Shown piece after piece: positions 48,979 to 57,047 of a stretch of DNA of 64,000 nucleotides. Below the pieces are notes generated by a model, which was not told the origin of the DNA, did no database searches, and saw nothing but the letters and a program-made list of their open reading frames with translations. The stretch lies in NCBI GenBank assembly GCA_963559135.1, contig CAUWJP010000002.1, positions 62,001 through 126,000 on the forward strand, read 5' to 3'. The position numbers and the translations under genes were made by a program. How positions within the stretch are numbered: position 1 is the stretch's first letter; the number at the start of each line of letters is the position of its first letter. The DNA is from Sellimonas sp963559135 (GTDB lineage Bacteria; Bacillota; Clostridia; Lachnospirales; Lachnospiraceae).

Positions 48979-50323
48979 ATCGTTCATCCTTACGAAGGAA
49001 GTTTGCAAATTTGGTGTAGTTTGGAAGCCATGTCAGTTCTACGGTTCCAATCGGGCCGTTTCTCTGTTTTGCGATGATGATTTCCGCAATGTTCGGCCGG
49101 TCTGTATCTTTATGATAGTAGTCGTCACGGTAAATAAACATAACCACATCGGCATCCTGCTCGATAGCTCCGGATTCTCGGAGGTCGGAGAGCATCGGCC
49201 TGTGGTCCGGTCTCTGTTCCACTGCACGGCTCAACTGTGACAGTGCAATCACCGGGACATTGAGCTCACGAGCGAGTGCTTTCAGCGAACGAGAGATATC
49301 AGAAATCTCCTGCTGTCTTGACTCACTTCGCCCGCCCACGCTTCCACTCATCAACTGAAGGTAGTCGATGATGATCAGTTCCAGATTGTGTTCCAGCTTA
49401 TACTTTCTGCACTTGGAACGCATCTCTGAAATGGAGATACCCGGCGTGTCGTCGATAATCAGATTAGATCGCCCGATAATGCCGGCTCCTTCGATCAGCT
49501 TTTCCCAATCTGTATCTTTGAGATTTCCGGTACGGAGCGACTGGGAATCAACCTGAGATTCCAGAGCGAACAGACGGTTTACCAGCTGTTCCTTTGACAT
49601 CTCCAGACTGAAGATTGCCACAGTCTTCTCTACTTTAAACGCAACATGCTGCGCAATATTCAGTACAAATGCCGTCTTTCCCATAGATGGTCTGGCTGCC
49701 ACAAGAATCAGATCCGACGGCTGCAGTCCCGACATCTTGTAATCAAGATCGATAAATCCTGTCGGGATACCGGTTACAGTTCCTTTACTCTTGGATGCTT
49801 TTTCGATCTTGTCGAGGGCATTTAAAACTACCTGGCGAATCGGAACATAATCTCCTGTATTTCTCTTCTGAATCAACTCAAAGACATCTTTTTCCGTCTT
49901 CTCCAGAATCCCTTCCAGCGGTTCTTTTGCCAGATAGCACGTATTAGCAATACCTTCAGTAAGCCGGATCAGCTTCCTGAGCATTGACTTCTCCGCCACA
50001 ATATCCGCATAATATTTGACATTGGCGGAAGTGGAAACCGATGTCAGAAGCTCACGCACGAATTCCAGGCTCTGGATTTCTTCGGGCACATCTTTCTCCC
50101 GGAGTCTGTCCTGGAGCGTAATCAGATCTACCGGCTTTCCTTCATTGTAAAGCTCTACAATGGAATTGAACACCACACCGTAGGTGGTCTGGTAAAAATC
50201 TTCTCCGCTTATGATCTCAGACGCTGTCATGATCGCTTCTTTGTCCATCAGCATTGCTCCTACAACAGACTGCTCCGCCTCGATACTGTGCGGCAGGACT
50301 CTCTTAATCAAAGCCTCTTCCAT
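48977..50323 (-). CDS. dnaB: Replicative DNA helicase
   Basis: 448 residues. N-terminal dimerisation domain (1-105, SIEAEQSVVGAML), linker and RecA-like core with Walker A ARPSMGKTAF, Walker B LELIIIDYLQLM, and SRQQEISDISRSLKALAREL. Unwinds DNA at the replication fork in contact with primase. No intein. In the order gdpP-rplI-dnaB, a conserved Firmicutes cluster; it is separated from rplI by 40 bases. Confidence 0.97.
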   Translation of the reverse strand: MEEALIKRVLPHSIEAEQSVVGAMLMDKEAIMTASEIISGEDFYQTTYGVVFNSIVELYNEGKPVDLITLQDRLREKDVPEEIQSLEFVRELLTSVSTSANVKYYADIVAEKSMLRKLIRLTEGIANTCYLAKEPLEGILEKTEKDVFELIQKRNTGDYVPIRQVVLNALDKIEKASKSKGTVTGIPTGFIDLDYKMSGLQPSDLILVAARPSMGKTAFVLNIAQHVAFKVEKTVAIFSLEMSKEQLVNRLFALESQVDSQSLRTGNLKDTDWEKLIEGAGIIGRSNLIIDDTPGISISEMRSKCRKYKLEHNLELIIIDYLQLMSGSVGGRSESRQQEISDISRSLKALARELNVPVIALSQLSRAVEQRPDHRPMLSDLRESGAIEQDADVVMFIYRDDYYHKDTDRPNIAEIIIAKQRNGPIGTVELTWLPNYTKFANFLRKDER

Positions 50324-50363
50324 CTTGAATTCCTCCCGTCATCTTGCTCTCCAGGCGATCGGC

Positions 50364-50816
50364 CTATTCTTCCTGAACAGATACTTTCAGTTCAGCGGTC
50401 ACTTTTGTATGAAGTCTGACCGGAATCCGGTGCATGCCAAGCGACTTCACCGGCTCCTTCATCTGAATCTTTTTCTTATCAATATCGTACCCCAGCTGCT
50501 CTTTTACTGCTGCCGCGATTTCCTTGGAAGATACAGAACCAAATGTCCTTCCACCTTCTCCTGTTTTCATCTTCAGTACCACTTTTTTATCTTCTGCCTC
50601 GATCTCTTTTTTCAGAGCTTCTGCTGCTTCCAGCTGCTCCTGTGCAATCTTGGCATCATTAGCTTTTTTCAATTTCAGGTCGTTTAAATTCTTGTTCGTT
50701 GCTTCCACGCCCTGTTTTTTCTTCAGGATGACATTCCGTGCGTAGCCGTCGCTGACTTCCACGATCTCACCCTTTTTTCCAAGTGACTTGATATCTTCCA
50801 GTAAAATTACTTTCAT
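50364..50816 (-). CDS. rplI: Ribosomal protein bL9
   Basis: 150 residues. N-terminal RNA-binding domain MKVILLEDIKSLGKKGEIV with GYARNVILKK, a long connecting helix (about 41-75) and a C-terminal domain containing GEGGRTFGSVSSKEIAAAV. Component of the large ribosomal subunit. Its start overlaps the stop of gdpP by four bases, implying translational coupling. Confidence 0.97.
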   Translation of the reverse strand: MKVILLEDIKSLGKKGEIVEVSDGYARNVILKKKQGVEATNKNLNDLKLKKANDAKIAQEQLEAAEALKKEIEAEDKKVVLKMKTGEGGRTFGSVSSKEIAAAVKEQLGYDIDKKKIQMKEPVKSLGMHRIPVRLHTKVTAELKVSVQEE

Positions 50817-52873
50817 ACTGTGATGTCTCCTCCTTCAATCATATCATCGATGACCTGTTTGAGCGTTTCGATATCGCCCTCCAGATCCGCATTTTCAAAC
50901 TGAGCGCCGGCAGTATTGATATGTCCTCCACCACCGATCCGCTCCATGATGATCTGTACATTAATCTCATCAATCGAACGCGCACTCACATAAACCTTTC
51001 CATGGTATTCCGTCAGAACAAAGGCTGCTTTTACCTGACTGATATTCAGAAGCTCATTTGCTGCCTGCGCCCCTACGATCGTCGGACTTTCAATATCTTC
51101 TCCTGCTCCTTTTGCAATAATAAAGCAGTCTCTGTAGATCTCCGCCTGACTGACAATTGATGCCTTTGCCCGGTATGCCGCCAGATCATCCCTGAAAATC
51201 TTATGTACGTGCGTAATATCCGCACCGCTTCTTCTCAGAAATGCCGCCGCCTCAAAGGTACGGACACCGGTCCGATTCATAAAGTTGTTCGTGTCAATCA
51301 TAATTCCTGCATAAATACAGTTTGCCTCGATCGAATCGAGTTTGATATCATCCGAAATATACTGCAGAACCTCCGCTACCATCTCACACGTTGATGACGC
51401 GTACGGCTCAATATAGGAAAGCACCGCGTTCTCAATCACCTTGCTGCCCTGTCTGTGATGGTCAAGTACCGCAACCGTCTTCACCATGCTCAGAAGCTCT
51501 TCACACTCCGTAATCGGAGGCTTATTCACATCCACGACAACAACCATTGTATTATCATCTGCAAGTCTCAGCGCTTCCTGAGAATTGACAAACATATCCT
51601 CCGGATAATGGTCATTCTCCAGGAACTCATTGTAAAGCGGTCTTAAAGACGCAGTAATCTCGTTGATTACGATGTGCGCTTTCTTTTCCAGGCTTTCTGC
51701 GACCTTGTAAATTCCGATCGCCGCACCAAAAGAATCAGGATCTCCAAGTTTATGTCCCATGATCAACACCTGATCCTTGGCGATCATGAACTCTCTGAGT
51801 GCCTCCGCTTTTACTCTTGCTTTTACTCTTGTGTTTTTCGACATCTGCTCCCGCTTACCGCCATAGTACTTGATGCCGTCCTGATCTTTAATGACTGCCT
51901 GGTCTCCGCCTCTCGCAAGCGCAAGGTCGATCGCTACACGGGCATAGTTATAGCTCTGTCCATAAGTATCTTCGCTGAAGCCAAGGCCGATACTGAGTGT
52001 CGCCGGAATCTTGTTCCCCACACTGATTTCTTTTACATCATCCAGAATGGAAAAATGATCTTCCTCCATTTTGTGGAAATAAAAGTTTTTGACAATAATG
52101 AAATAGCGGTCTTTTTCAAGCTTCTTGACAATTCCATCCATTCTTGCCACATACTGATTGATCTTACGGTCAATCAGGGCGATCAGGAGAGACTGTCTGA
52201 CTTCCTCGACACTTTCGATAACTTCATCATAGTTATCGATGTAGATCAGTCCAGCCACCAGCTTCTGATCTTCAATCTCAGCGACAGCCTGATTCAGATC
52301 TGTAATATCATTCATATAGAGGGTAACAAAATATTCTTTCCCCTCCGGCAGCTCAAGAATCGGCTCTTTCTGGCTGAATCCGGATATCGGAACCTTTCGC
52401 AGATCCACAGTATAGTCCCGTCCCATATAGGTGACCTCAAGCCGTGCTGCCTCCTTTTCCTCTTTTGGGAATACGCTCCTGTTAAGCTCCGGAATATACT
52501 TGCTCAAGTAAGTATCCGGTCTCAGTCCAGGTCCGATCACTTCGGCAAACTGGCTGTTTCCCCACAGTATCTTCCCATCATCCAGCAGGATAGCGTATGG
52601 TATCGATAACTCTCTGAGCAGAATGTCCTGCACCCCGCCGTACTGAGTAGCAAACTCTACAAGTTCTGTCATAAGCAGGGACCTGTTATAAAAATACAGG
52701 ATAAACGCAATAATCGCATAGACGATGACGAATGCACTCATCAGAAAACCTGCACTTTTATCGACCATGTAAATCCAGATGTTCATGACAATCAGTAGAA
52801 TCGTCATAATCGCCGGCCATTGCATATACAACTTCAACTGGCCTTTAAAATGAATAGTTACTTTTTTGTTCAT
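50813..52873 (-). CDS. gdpP: Cyclic-di-AMP phosphodiesterase GdpP
   Basis: 686 residues. Two N-terminal membrane helices (about 18-65), a PAS-like domain (about 80-175), a degenerate GGDEF domain (about 200-350) and a DHH/DHHA1 phosphodiesterase module with DPDSFGAAIG, VVVDVNKPP, DHHRQG and a terminal GGGGHINTAGAQ. It converts c-di-AMP to pApA and so sets potassium and cell-wall homeostasis. Followed by rplI and dnaB. Confidence 0.96.
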   Translation of the reverse strand: MNKKVTIHFKGQLKLYMQWPAIMTILLIVMNIWIYMVDKSAGFLMSAFVIVYAIIAFILYFYNRSLLMTELVEFATQYGGVQDILLRELSIPYAILLDDGKILWGNSQFAEVIGPGLRPDTYLSKYIPELNRSVFPKEEKEAARLEVTYMGRDYTVDLRKVPISGFSQKEPILELPEGKEYFVTLYMNDITDLNQAVAEIEDQKLVAGLIYIDNYDEVIESVEEVRQSLLIALIDRKINQYVARMDGIVKKLEKDRYFIIVKNFYFHKMEEDHFSILDDVKEISVGNKIPATLSIGLGFSEDTYGQSYNYARVAIDLALARGGDQAVIKDQDGIKYYGGKREQMSKNTRVKARVKAEALREFMIAKDQVLIMGHKLGDPDSFGAAIGIYKVAESLEKKAHIVINEITASLRPLYNEFLENDHYPEDMFVNSQEALRLADDNTMVVVVDVNKPPITECEELLSMVKTVAVLDHHRQGSKVIENAVLSYIEPYASSTCEMVAEVLQYISDDIKLDSIEANCIYAGIMIDTNNFMNRTGVRTFEAAAFLRRSGADITHVHKIFRDDLAAYRAKASIVSQAEIYRDCFIIAKGAGEDIESPTIVGAQAANELLNISQVKAAFVLTEYHGKVYVSARSIDEINVQIIMERIGGGGHINTAGAQFENADLEGDIETLKQVIDDMIEGGDITV

Positions 52874-52907
52874 CTCTACGTCCTCAAATCCAAAAGTTGC
52901 AAGTTTT

Positions 52908-52936
52908 ATTATACCACTTTTCTGCGCTTTTTTAAA
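52908..52936 (-). promoter_or_regulatory. Promoter of the gdpP-rplI-dnaB operon
   Basis: TTTAAA (52931-52936), 17-base spacer, TATAAT (52908-52913), minus strand, 35 bases before the gdpP start. Confidence 0.7.
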
Positions 52937-52968
52937 GCGGTTTATCCGTTTTGGAACTCCTGAGGGAA

Positions 52969-53616
52969 TCAGGAGACATTTTCCAGAAGCATTTCTACGA
53001 ATGCTATCGCATTCTCTTTATGTTTTGCATTTTCCATGACACAGATATAAGCCGGCTCATAAGAAACTCCCATCTTTTCTGTCATGTAGTCATTTTTCTC
53101 AAGAATCACTGCATCCTCCTGTACTTTTCCACCCGCAAGTGCTTCCTCTGAAAGCAGCTCTTCCAGATTTGCGAAGCCATTCTGGTCATTGTACTGTTCG
53201 TAGACTTCTTCCGTGCAGATCAGCACATCGACTGACTCCGCTCCAATGAGTGTAGACAAAGCAACATTACTGTTGTAATCATCTGTCGATCCACTCAGAT
53301 TGGAATTGATCTCCACCGTCTCTTTACTGTTCCCCGTGCCGAGAAGATCTTTAATATCCTCTTCAAGGCCTGGCAATTCAGTACCCGTTCCGTCCAGAAT
53401 TGTCAAATTCAGAAGCACTTCTCGGGTAATGCCCTGGTACATGGTGACTCCCAGATAAATCACGACTCCGATAATCACCGGTATCAGGAAAAGAATTTTA
53501 TAGTACATCCACAAATATTCAATTTTCTCTTTCAGCGTCATCTGCCGCATTTTCTCTGCTTCAAATTTCCGTTTTTCCTTTCCGCTCATCTGACGCTCGT
53601 ATTTTCTGTCCAGCAT
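52969..53616 (-). CDS. Membrane-anchored protein with an extracellular ligand-binding-like domain
   Basis: 215 residues. A basic, helical N-terminus (1-35), one membrane helix (about 42-62) and an outer domain with DVLICTEEVYEQYNDQNGFANLEELL and MGVSYEPAYICVMENAKHKENAIAFVEMLL. The last motif recalls the closing region of solute-binding proteins, but the domain is too short for a complete one. I do not recognise the family. It lies upstream of gdpP on the same strand and back to back with a DUF624 gene. Confidence 0.75.
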   Translation of the reverse strand: MLDRKYERQMSGKEKRKFEAEKMRQMTLKEKIEYLWMYYKILFLIPVIIGVVIYLGVTMYQGITREVLLNLTILDGTGTELPGLEEDIKDLLGTGNSKETVEINSNLSGSTDDYNSNVALSTLIGAESVDVLICTEEVYEQYNDQNGFANLEELLSEEALAGGKVQEDAVILEKNDYMTEKMGVSYEPAYICVMENAKHKENAIAFVEMLLENVS

Positions 53617-53704
53617 GATGTTTCCTCCTGTTGTTGTATTCTATTATTATGATTAATATTCGTCAATATGGCAAGTGAATTTTTTGTGTATCCGGTCTAT
53701 TTTG

Positions 53705-53733
53705 TTGATTTTTACCTGTTTTTTCGTTATACT
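53705..53733 (+). promoter_or_regulatory. Promoter of the DUF624 gene
   Basis: TTGATT (53705-53710), 17-base spacer, TATACT (53728-53733), followed by a short leader and an AAGGAGG RBS. Confidence 0.85.
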
Positions 53734-53779
53734 GTTTTCTAACGATCCGCTCAGGTGCGGATCATATAAGGAGGTTATT

Positions 53780-54427
53780 ATGAGTCGTTTATTTAGTCTG
53801 GAAAATCCTTTTATGCAGTTTCTTTCCAAAGTCTGCGACATGTTGATACTGAACGTCATCTTTATATTCAGCTGCATTCCTCTGTTTACAATCGGAGCAT
53901 CCTTAAGTGCCCTGAATACAATCGCACTAAAGCTGGTTCGCCGGGAAGAGCCTTACATCGTCAAAGGATTTTTCAAAGCTTTTGTAGCAAATTTTAAGCA
54001 AAGCACCATTGTGTGGCTCATCAGCGTTGCTGTATTTCTGTTTTTCCGTTATGACTATATGATTGCTGCCTCTCTGGAAGGCAGCATGTTCAGGATCACT
54101 CAGGTCCTGCTTTTGATGATCATTCTTGTGTTTGTAGCAGCATTTTTATATGTATTCCCGATTATCTCGCACTTTGTCTGTACGACAAAACAGGCCATCC
54201 GCAATGCGTTTTTGATGAGTCTCGGCCATCTGCCGTATACCCTCATCATGTTCGTCTACTTTGGAGTGATCGGATTTTTACTTACTGCTTCCACTGCCAC
54301 TTTTGGCTTTGTTATCGCCATCAGCATGATCTGCGGTTTTTCCGTGACAGCCTATATATGCTGTATTATATTCAACCGCATTTTTAAAAAATATGATCCG
54401 GAAGAGGAAACGGAATTAGCAGAATAA
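53780..54427 (+). CDS. DUF624/YesL-family membrane protein
   Basis: 215 residues from the ATG at 53780 (RBS AAGGAGG); the open frame upstream lies across the promoter. MSRLFSLENPFMQFLSKVCDM and IFSCIPLFTIGASLSALNT are the family opening, followed by VKGFFKAFVANFKQS and about five helices. YesL-like proteins accompany carbohydrate utilisation genes in Bacillus and Clostridia; their role is unknown. The nearest sugar-linked gene is the binding lipoprotein at 46638, so context does not help here. Confidence 0.88.
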   Translation: MSRLFSLENPFMQFLSKVCDMLILNVIFIFSCIPLFTIGASLSALNTIALKLVRREEPYIVKGFFKAFVANFKQSTIVWLISVAVFLFFRYDYMIAASLEGSMFRITQVLLLMIILVFVAAFLYVFPIISHFVCTTKQAIRNAFLMSLGHLPYTLIMFVYFGVIGFLLTASTATFGFVIAISMICGFSVTAYICCIIFNRIFKKYDPEEETELAE

Positions 54428-54440
54428 ACTTATCCATTAT

Positions 54441-54482
54441 AAAAAGCCAGAGCAGGAACCTTCCTGCTTTGGCTTTCTTTTT
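54441..54482 (+). terminator. Terminator of the DUF624 gene
   Basis: AAAGCCAGAGCAGGAA pairs with TTCCTGCTTTGGCTTT, followed by CTTTTT. The complementary strand ends the convergent S2P gene poorly (no T run). Confidence 0.9.
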
Positions 54483-54490
54483 CACATTTT

Positions 54491-55180
54491 CTAAAGGATC
54501 GTCCCTCCGCCGGACGACTGTACCTGCACACCGAATCCAAGAATTCTCTGCACAGTCTCCCACATTCCTCCAAGAATCGTATTATTTGCAATCGTAAGCG
54601 GACGACTTAAAACACCGCTCACAAGGAGGATCAATAGAATCAGAGAACGGTAAGGCCGGATTCTCTGATAAAAGTATCCGACTCTCGGCACCAGCTGTTC
54701 CAGTACATTGGATCCGTCAAGCGGCGGAAATGGAATCAGGTTGAAAACTCCAAGCCCGGTATTCATCACCGCAGAATAATAGCAGAGAAGATATAGCACC
54801 TGTATCAGCTCCGAATTTGCATTTCCAAAACGGAGAATCAGTCCGCTTAAAAGTACCGAGATAAACGCCAGAATAAAATTCATCGCCGGTCCGGCAAGCG
54901 ACACTAAAATAATTCCCTTACGCCGATCCCTGTAATATCTCGTATTGATCCGCACCGGCTTTGCCCATCCCATATGAAAGAAAAGGAGGCAGAGCGTACC
55001 AACCAGATCCAGATGTTTCAGCGGATTCAGGCTCATACGTCCATCCGCCCTCGGGGTCGGATCCCCAAGCCGCTCCGACATCCAGCCATGGGCATACTCA
55101 TGGGTCGTAATCGCAATCAGAAGCACTGGGGCCATATATAAAATATATCGTAATTGCTGTAAATAATAATTGAGATACAT
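54491..55180 (-). CDS. Site-2 protease-like metalloprotease (M50)
   Basis: 229 residues from the ATG at 55180, which has GAAAGGA upstream; a TTG six codons earlier overlaps that RBS. Zinc motif HEYAHG (H27, E28, H31) in the first helix and the third-ligand motif NLIPFPPLDGS in a later helix, with about five helices. No PDZ domain. Members cut membrane proteins within the bilayer; this small group (YwhC/Rv-type) is widespread but its substrates are not known. Confidence 0.93.
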   Translation of the reverse strand: MYLNYYLQQLRYILYMAPVLLIAITTHEYAHGWMSERLGDPTPRADGRMSLNPLKHLDLVGTLCLLFFHMGWAKPVRINTRYYRDRRKGIILVSLAGPAMNFILAFISVLLSGLILRFGNANSELIQVLYLLCYYSAVMNTGLGVFNLIPFPPLDGSNVLEQLVPRVGYFYQRIRPYRSLILLILLVSGVLSRPLTIANNTILGGMWETVQRILGFGVQVQSSGGGTIL

Positions 55181-55275
55181 AGACCACATTCCTTTCAATT
55201 TTCAGATGTATTCTATGATTCTAGCATATGTGGCACAATTTTCAACCGGCACAATGTAAAATTTTTCTAAATAAA

Positions 55276-56589
55276 TTATACATATTGTTTTAAATCATCC
55301 ATGGCTTTTTCGTCAAATTTGGATTTATCAATTTTTGCATGTTTCAGATACCTTCGCCATATCAGTATTAATATCAAGCCTAACGCTATAACAGCTGTAA
55401 GGAAATAGAAAAAGTAACGATATCCCGTCACTCCCGGATGTGTATCAATCAAATTTCCGGCAAGCAAAGATACAAATGTCTCCGGTATTGCTCCTGCCGT
55501 ACAGATCAAACCTGCTGCTGTTCCACACAATTCTACCGGCACTGCCCCTTCACTCATCATTGTCCATGCCATGGCATAGTTCATATGGAAAAATACAAGA
55601 ATCAAAACAAACAACAATGCCACAATCAAAATACTTGATTTTTCTGTCGGCATCAAAAGCATCGCAATTTGTCCTCCAAGCATTACAACAAATGCAAGGA
55701 GCATCAACCGTGCCGTCCCGAATTTATCTGTCAGATATCCACCGGCAATATTTCCTCCGATGGATCCGAATTTCCTGATAACTCCCAACATTGCTCCAAA
55801 TGTAACGGTCGCTCCGAGAATATCCGTGACGTATGGAATATAATAATAAATCGACAGACAGAATACATGATTGCAAAACGAAACAAGACAGATAATCCAG
55901 ACAGCAGGGTTTTTGATTACTTTTGCAAATCCCTTAAATGATACCTTTGCTCCATTAAGTACCATCTTCTTATCTTCCACAACAAATAAGGCAAATACTC
56001 CCATCGCAATATTCATAAACGAATAAAAAATGAGAACATATTTCATTGCCAGAACTTCATTTTCCATCATGGATGTTCCAAATTTAAAGCAGACTACTGC
56101 GATCAAGGCCGCCACTGCTCCCCCTATACTTTGCCAGCCTTCAAAAAATCCGTAAGCTTTCCCCTGATTATCTTCATCCGCCATCACTCTTACAGCTTTT
56201 ACACACGCCGGCCAGAAAGCAAATGTAGTTGATACACCCCAAAGTGCATAAATGCATAAGAGCCCTTTAAACCCAAGAGGAAGAAGATGCAGCACTCCGC
56301 CAATTCCTGTTCCAAACAGCGAAAGTACGATGATCTTTTTCACAGACATACCATCGGCAACCATTCCACCAAAAAGATACGAAATAATTCCAAACACACC
56401 GATCACAGTCCCGAAAACTCCCATCTGGGTATTGGTCAGGTGATATGTAGACAGATATACGTCATAATAATCAAATCTGAAAAAAGGAAGCCCAAAAATA
56501 ACTGAACCACTGAATGCCAATATAACAATCGCCCCAAAATTTTCAGCCAATCTTCCTTTTACCCCTATTTTACCTAACAGTTTTTTCAT
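55276..56589 (-). CDS. MFS transporter
   Basis: 437 residues, about twelve hydrophobic helices. The pattern LTNTQMGVFGTVIGVFGIISYLFGG and the mid-molecule YGFFEGWQSIGGA, plus GGYLTDKFGTARLML, fit the major facilitator superfamily (NarK/oxalate-formate-like branch). It ends the minus-strand run that begins with the rhodanese lipoprotein, following a small exported protein by 18 bases. This suggests transport of a sulphur-containing or related anion, without specificity evidence. Confidence 0.85.
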   Translation of the reverse strand: MKKLLGKIGVKGRLAENFGAIVILAFSGSVIFGLPFFRFDYYDVYLSTYHLTNTQMGVFGTVIGVFGIISYLFGGMVADGMSVKKIIVLSLFGTGIGGVLHLLPLGFKGLLCIYALWGVSTTFAFWPACVKAVRVMADEDNQGKAYGFFEGWQSIGGAVAALIAVVCFKFGTSMMENEVLAMKYVLIFYSFMNIAMGVFALFVVEDKKMVLNGAKVSFKGFAKVIKNPAVWIICLVSFCNHVFCLSIYYYIPYVTDILGATVTFGAMLGVIRKFGSIGGNIAGGYLTDKFGTARLMLLAFVVMLGGQIAMLLMPTEKSSILIVALLFVLILVFFHMNYAMAWTMMSEGAVPVELCGTAAGLICTAGAIPETFVSLLAGNLIDTHPGVTGYRYFFYFLTAVIALGLILILIWRRYLKHAKIDKSKFDEKAMDDLKQYV

Positions 56590-56607
56590 TTTCTTTTCCT
56601 CCCGCCG

Positions 56608-56973
56608 CTAGTTCACAGACATGATATGGAAAGTTTTTCCCTTATCATATGTTCTGGAATAAATCATGAAATCTTCATAATAAAACTTCCCGGCATAAAC
56701 TCCTCTTTCACATCCGTTTCCATCCAGTTCAAATTCAGTCCATTTTCCTGCCGTTTCCTCGATTTCCTCTCTTGAAACCGTTTTATCAATTAATGTCTCA
56801 GCAGCCTTTTTATCACCTTCGGAAGTTCCTTTATTCTGGCTTTTTGACCTACCTGCCATTTCACCTGCCGTCGCGGGCTCTGTCGTCACTGTTACAACAA
56901 CTGTAATTCCGGCAAATATCATAATGACAAAAAGCATGGAAATACAAAGTCCTAATATTTTCTTTCTGTTCAT
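56608..56973 (-). CDS. Small exported/membrane-anchored protein in the rhodanese-MFS unit
   Basis: 121 residues from the ATG at 56973 (RBS GGGAGAG); an upstream in-frame codon falls inside the hairpin. One N-terminal membrane helix (about 7-29), a disordered Lys/Ser-rich stretch and a conserved-looking end (ETAGKWTEFELDGNGCERGVY, then FMIYSRTYDKGKTFHIM). I do not recognise the family. Position between the lipoprotein and the MFS gene suggests that it works with them outside the membrane. Confidence 0.72.
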   Translation of the reverse strand: MNRKKILGLCISMLFVIMIFAGITVVVTVTTEPATAGEMAGRSKSQNKGTSEGDKKAAETLIDKTVSREEIEETAGKWTEFELDGNGCERGVYAGKFYYEDFMIYSRTYDKGKTFHIMSVN

Positions 56974-57000
56974 TGCTTCTCTCCCGTTCCTCAAAACCGG

Positions 57001-57030
57001 TAAAATGTGCTCCTGCAAACCCAGGAGCAC
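57001..57030 (-). terminator. Hairpin after the rhodanese lipoprotein gene
   Basis: GTGCTCCTG-GGTTTG-CAGGAGCAC is a perfect nine-base stem followed by ATTTTA on the minus strand. It lies between the lipoprotein stop (57048) and the next gene, so it probably sets a high lipoprotein to transporter ratio by partial termination. Confidence 0.85.
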
Positions 57031-57047
57031 ATTCCAACTTCCTTCTT

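Noticed and set aside
51674..52609. 311-residue plus-strand open frame
   Set aside because: Lies wholly opposite gdpP, which has full-length family structure.
55181..55198. Upstream TTG start for the site-2 protease
   Set aside because: It lies within the RBS of the ATG at 55180, which fits the family N-terminus.
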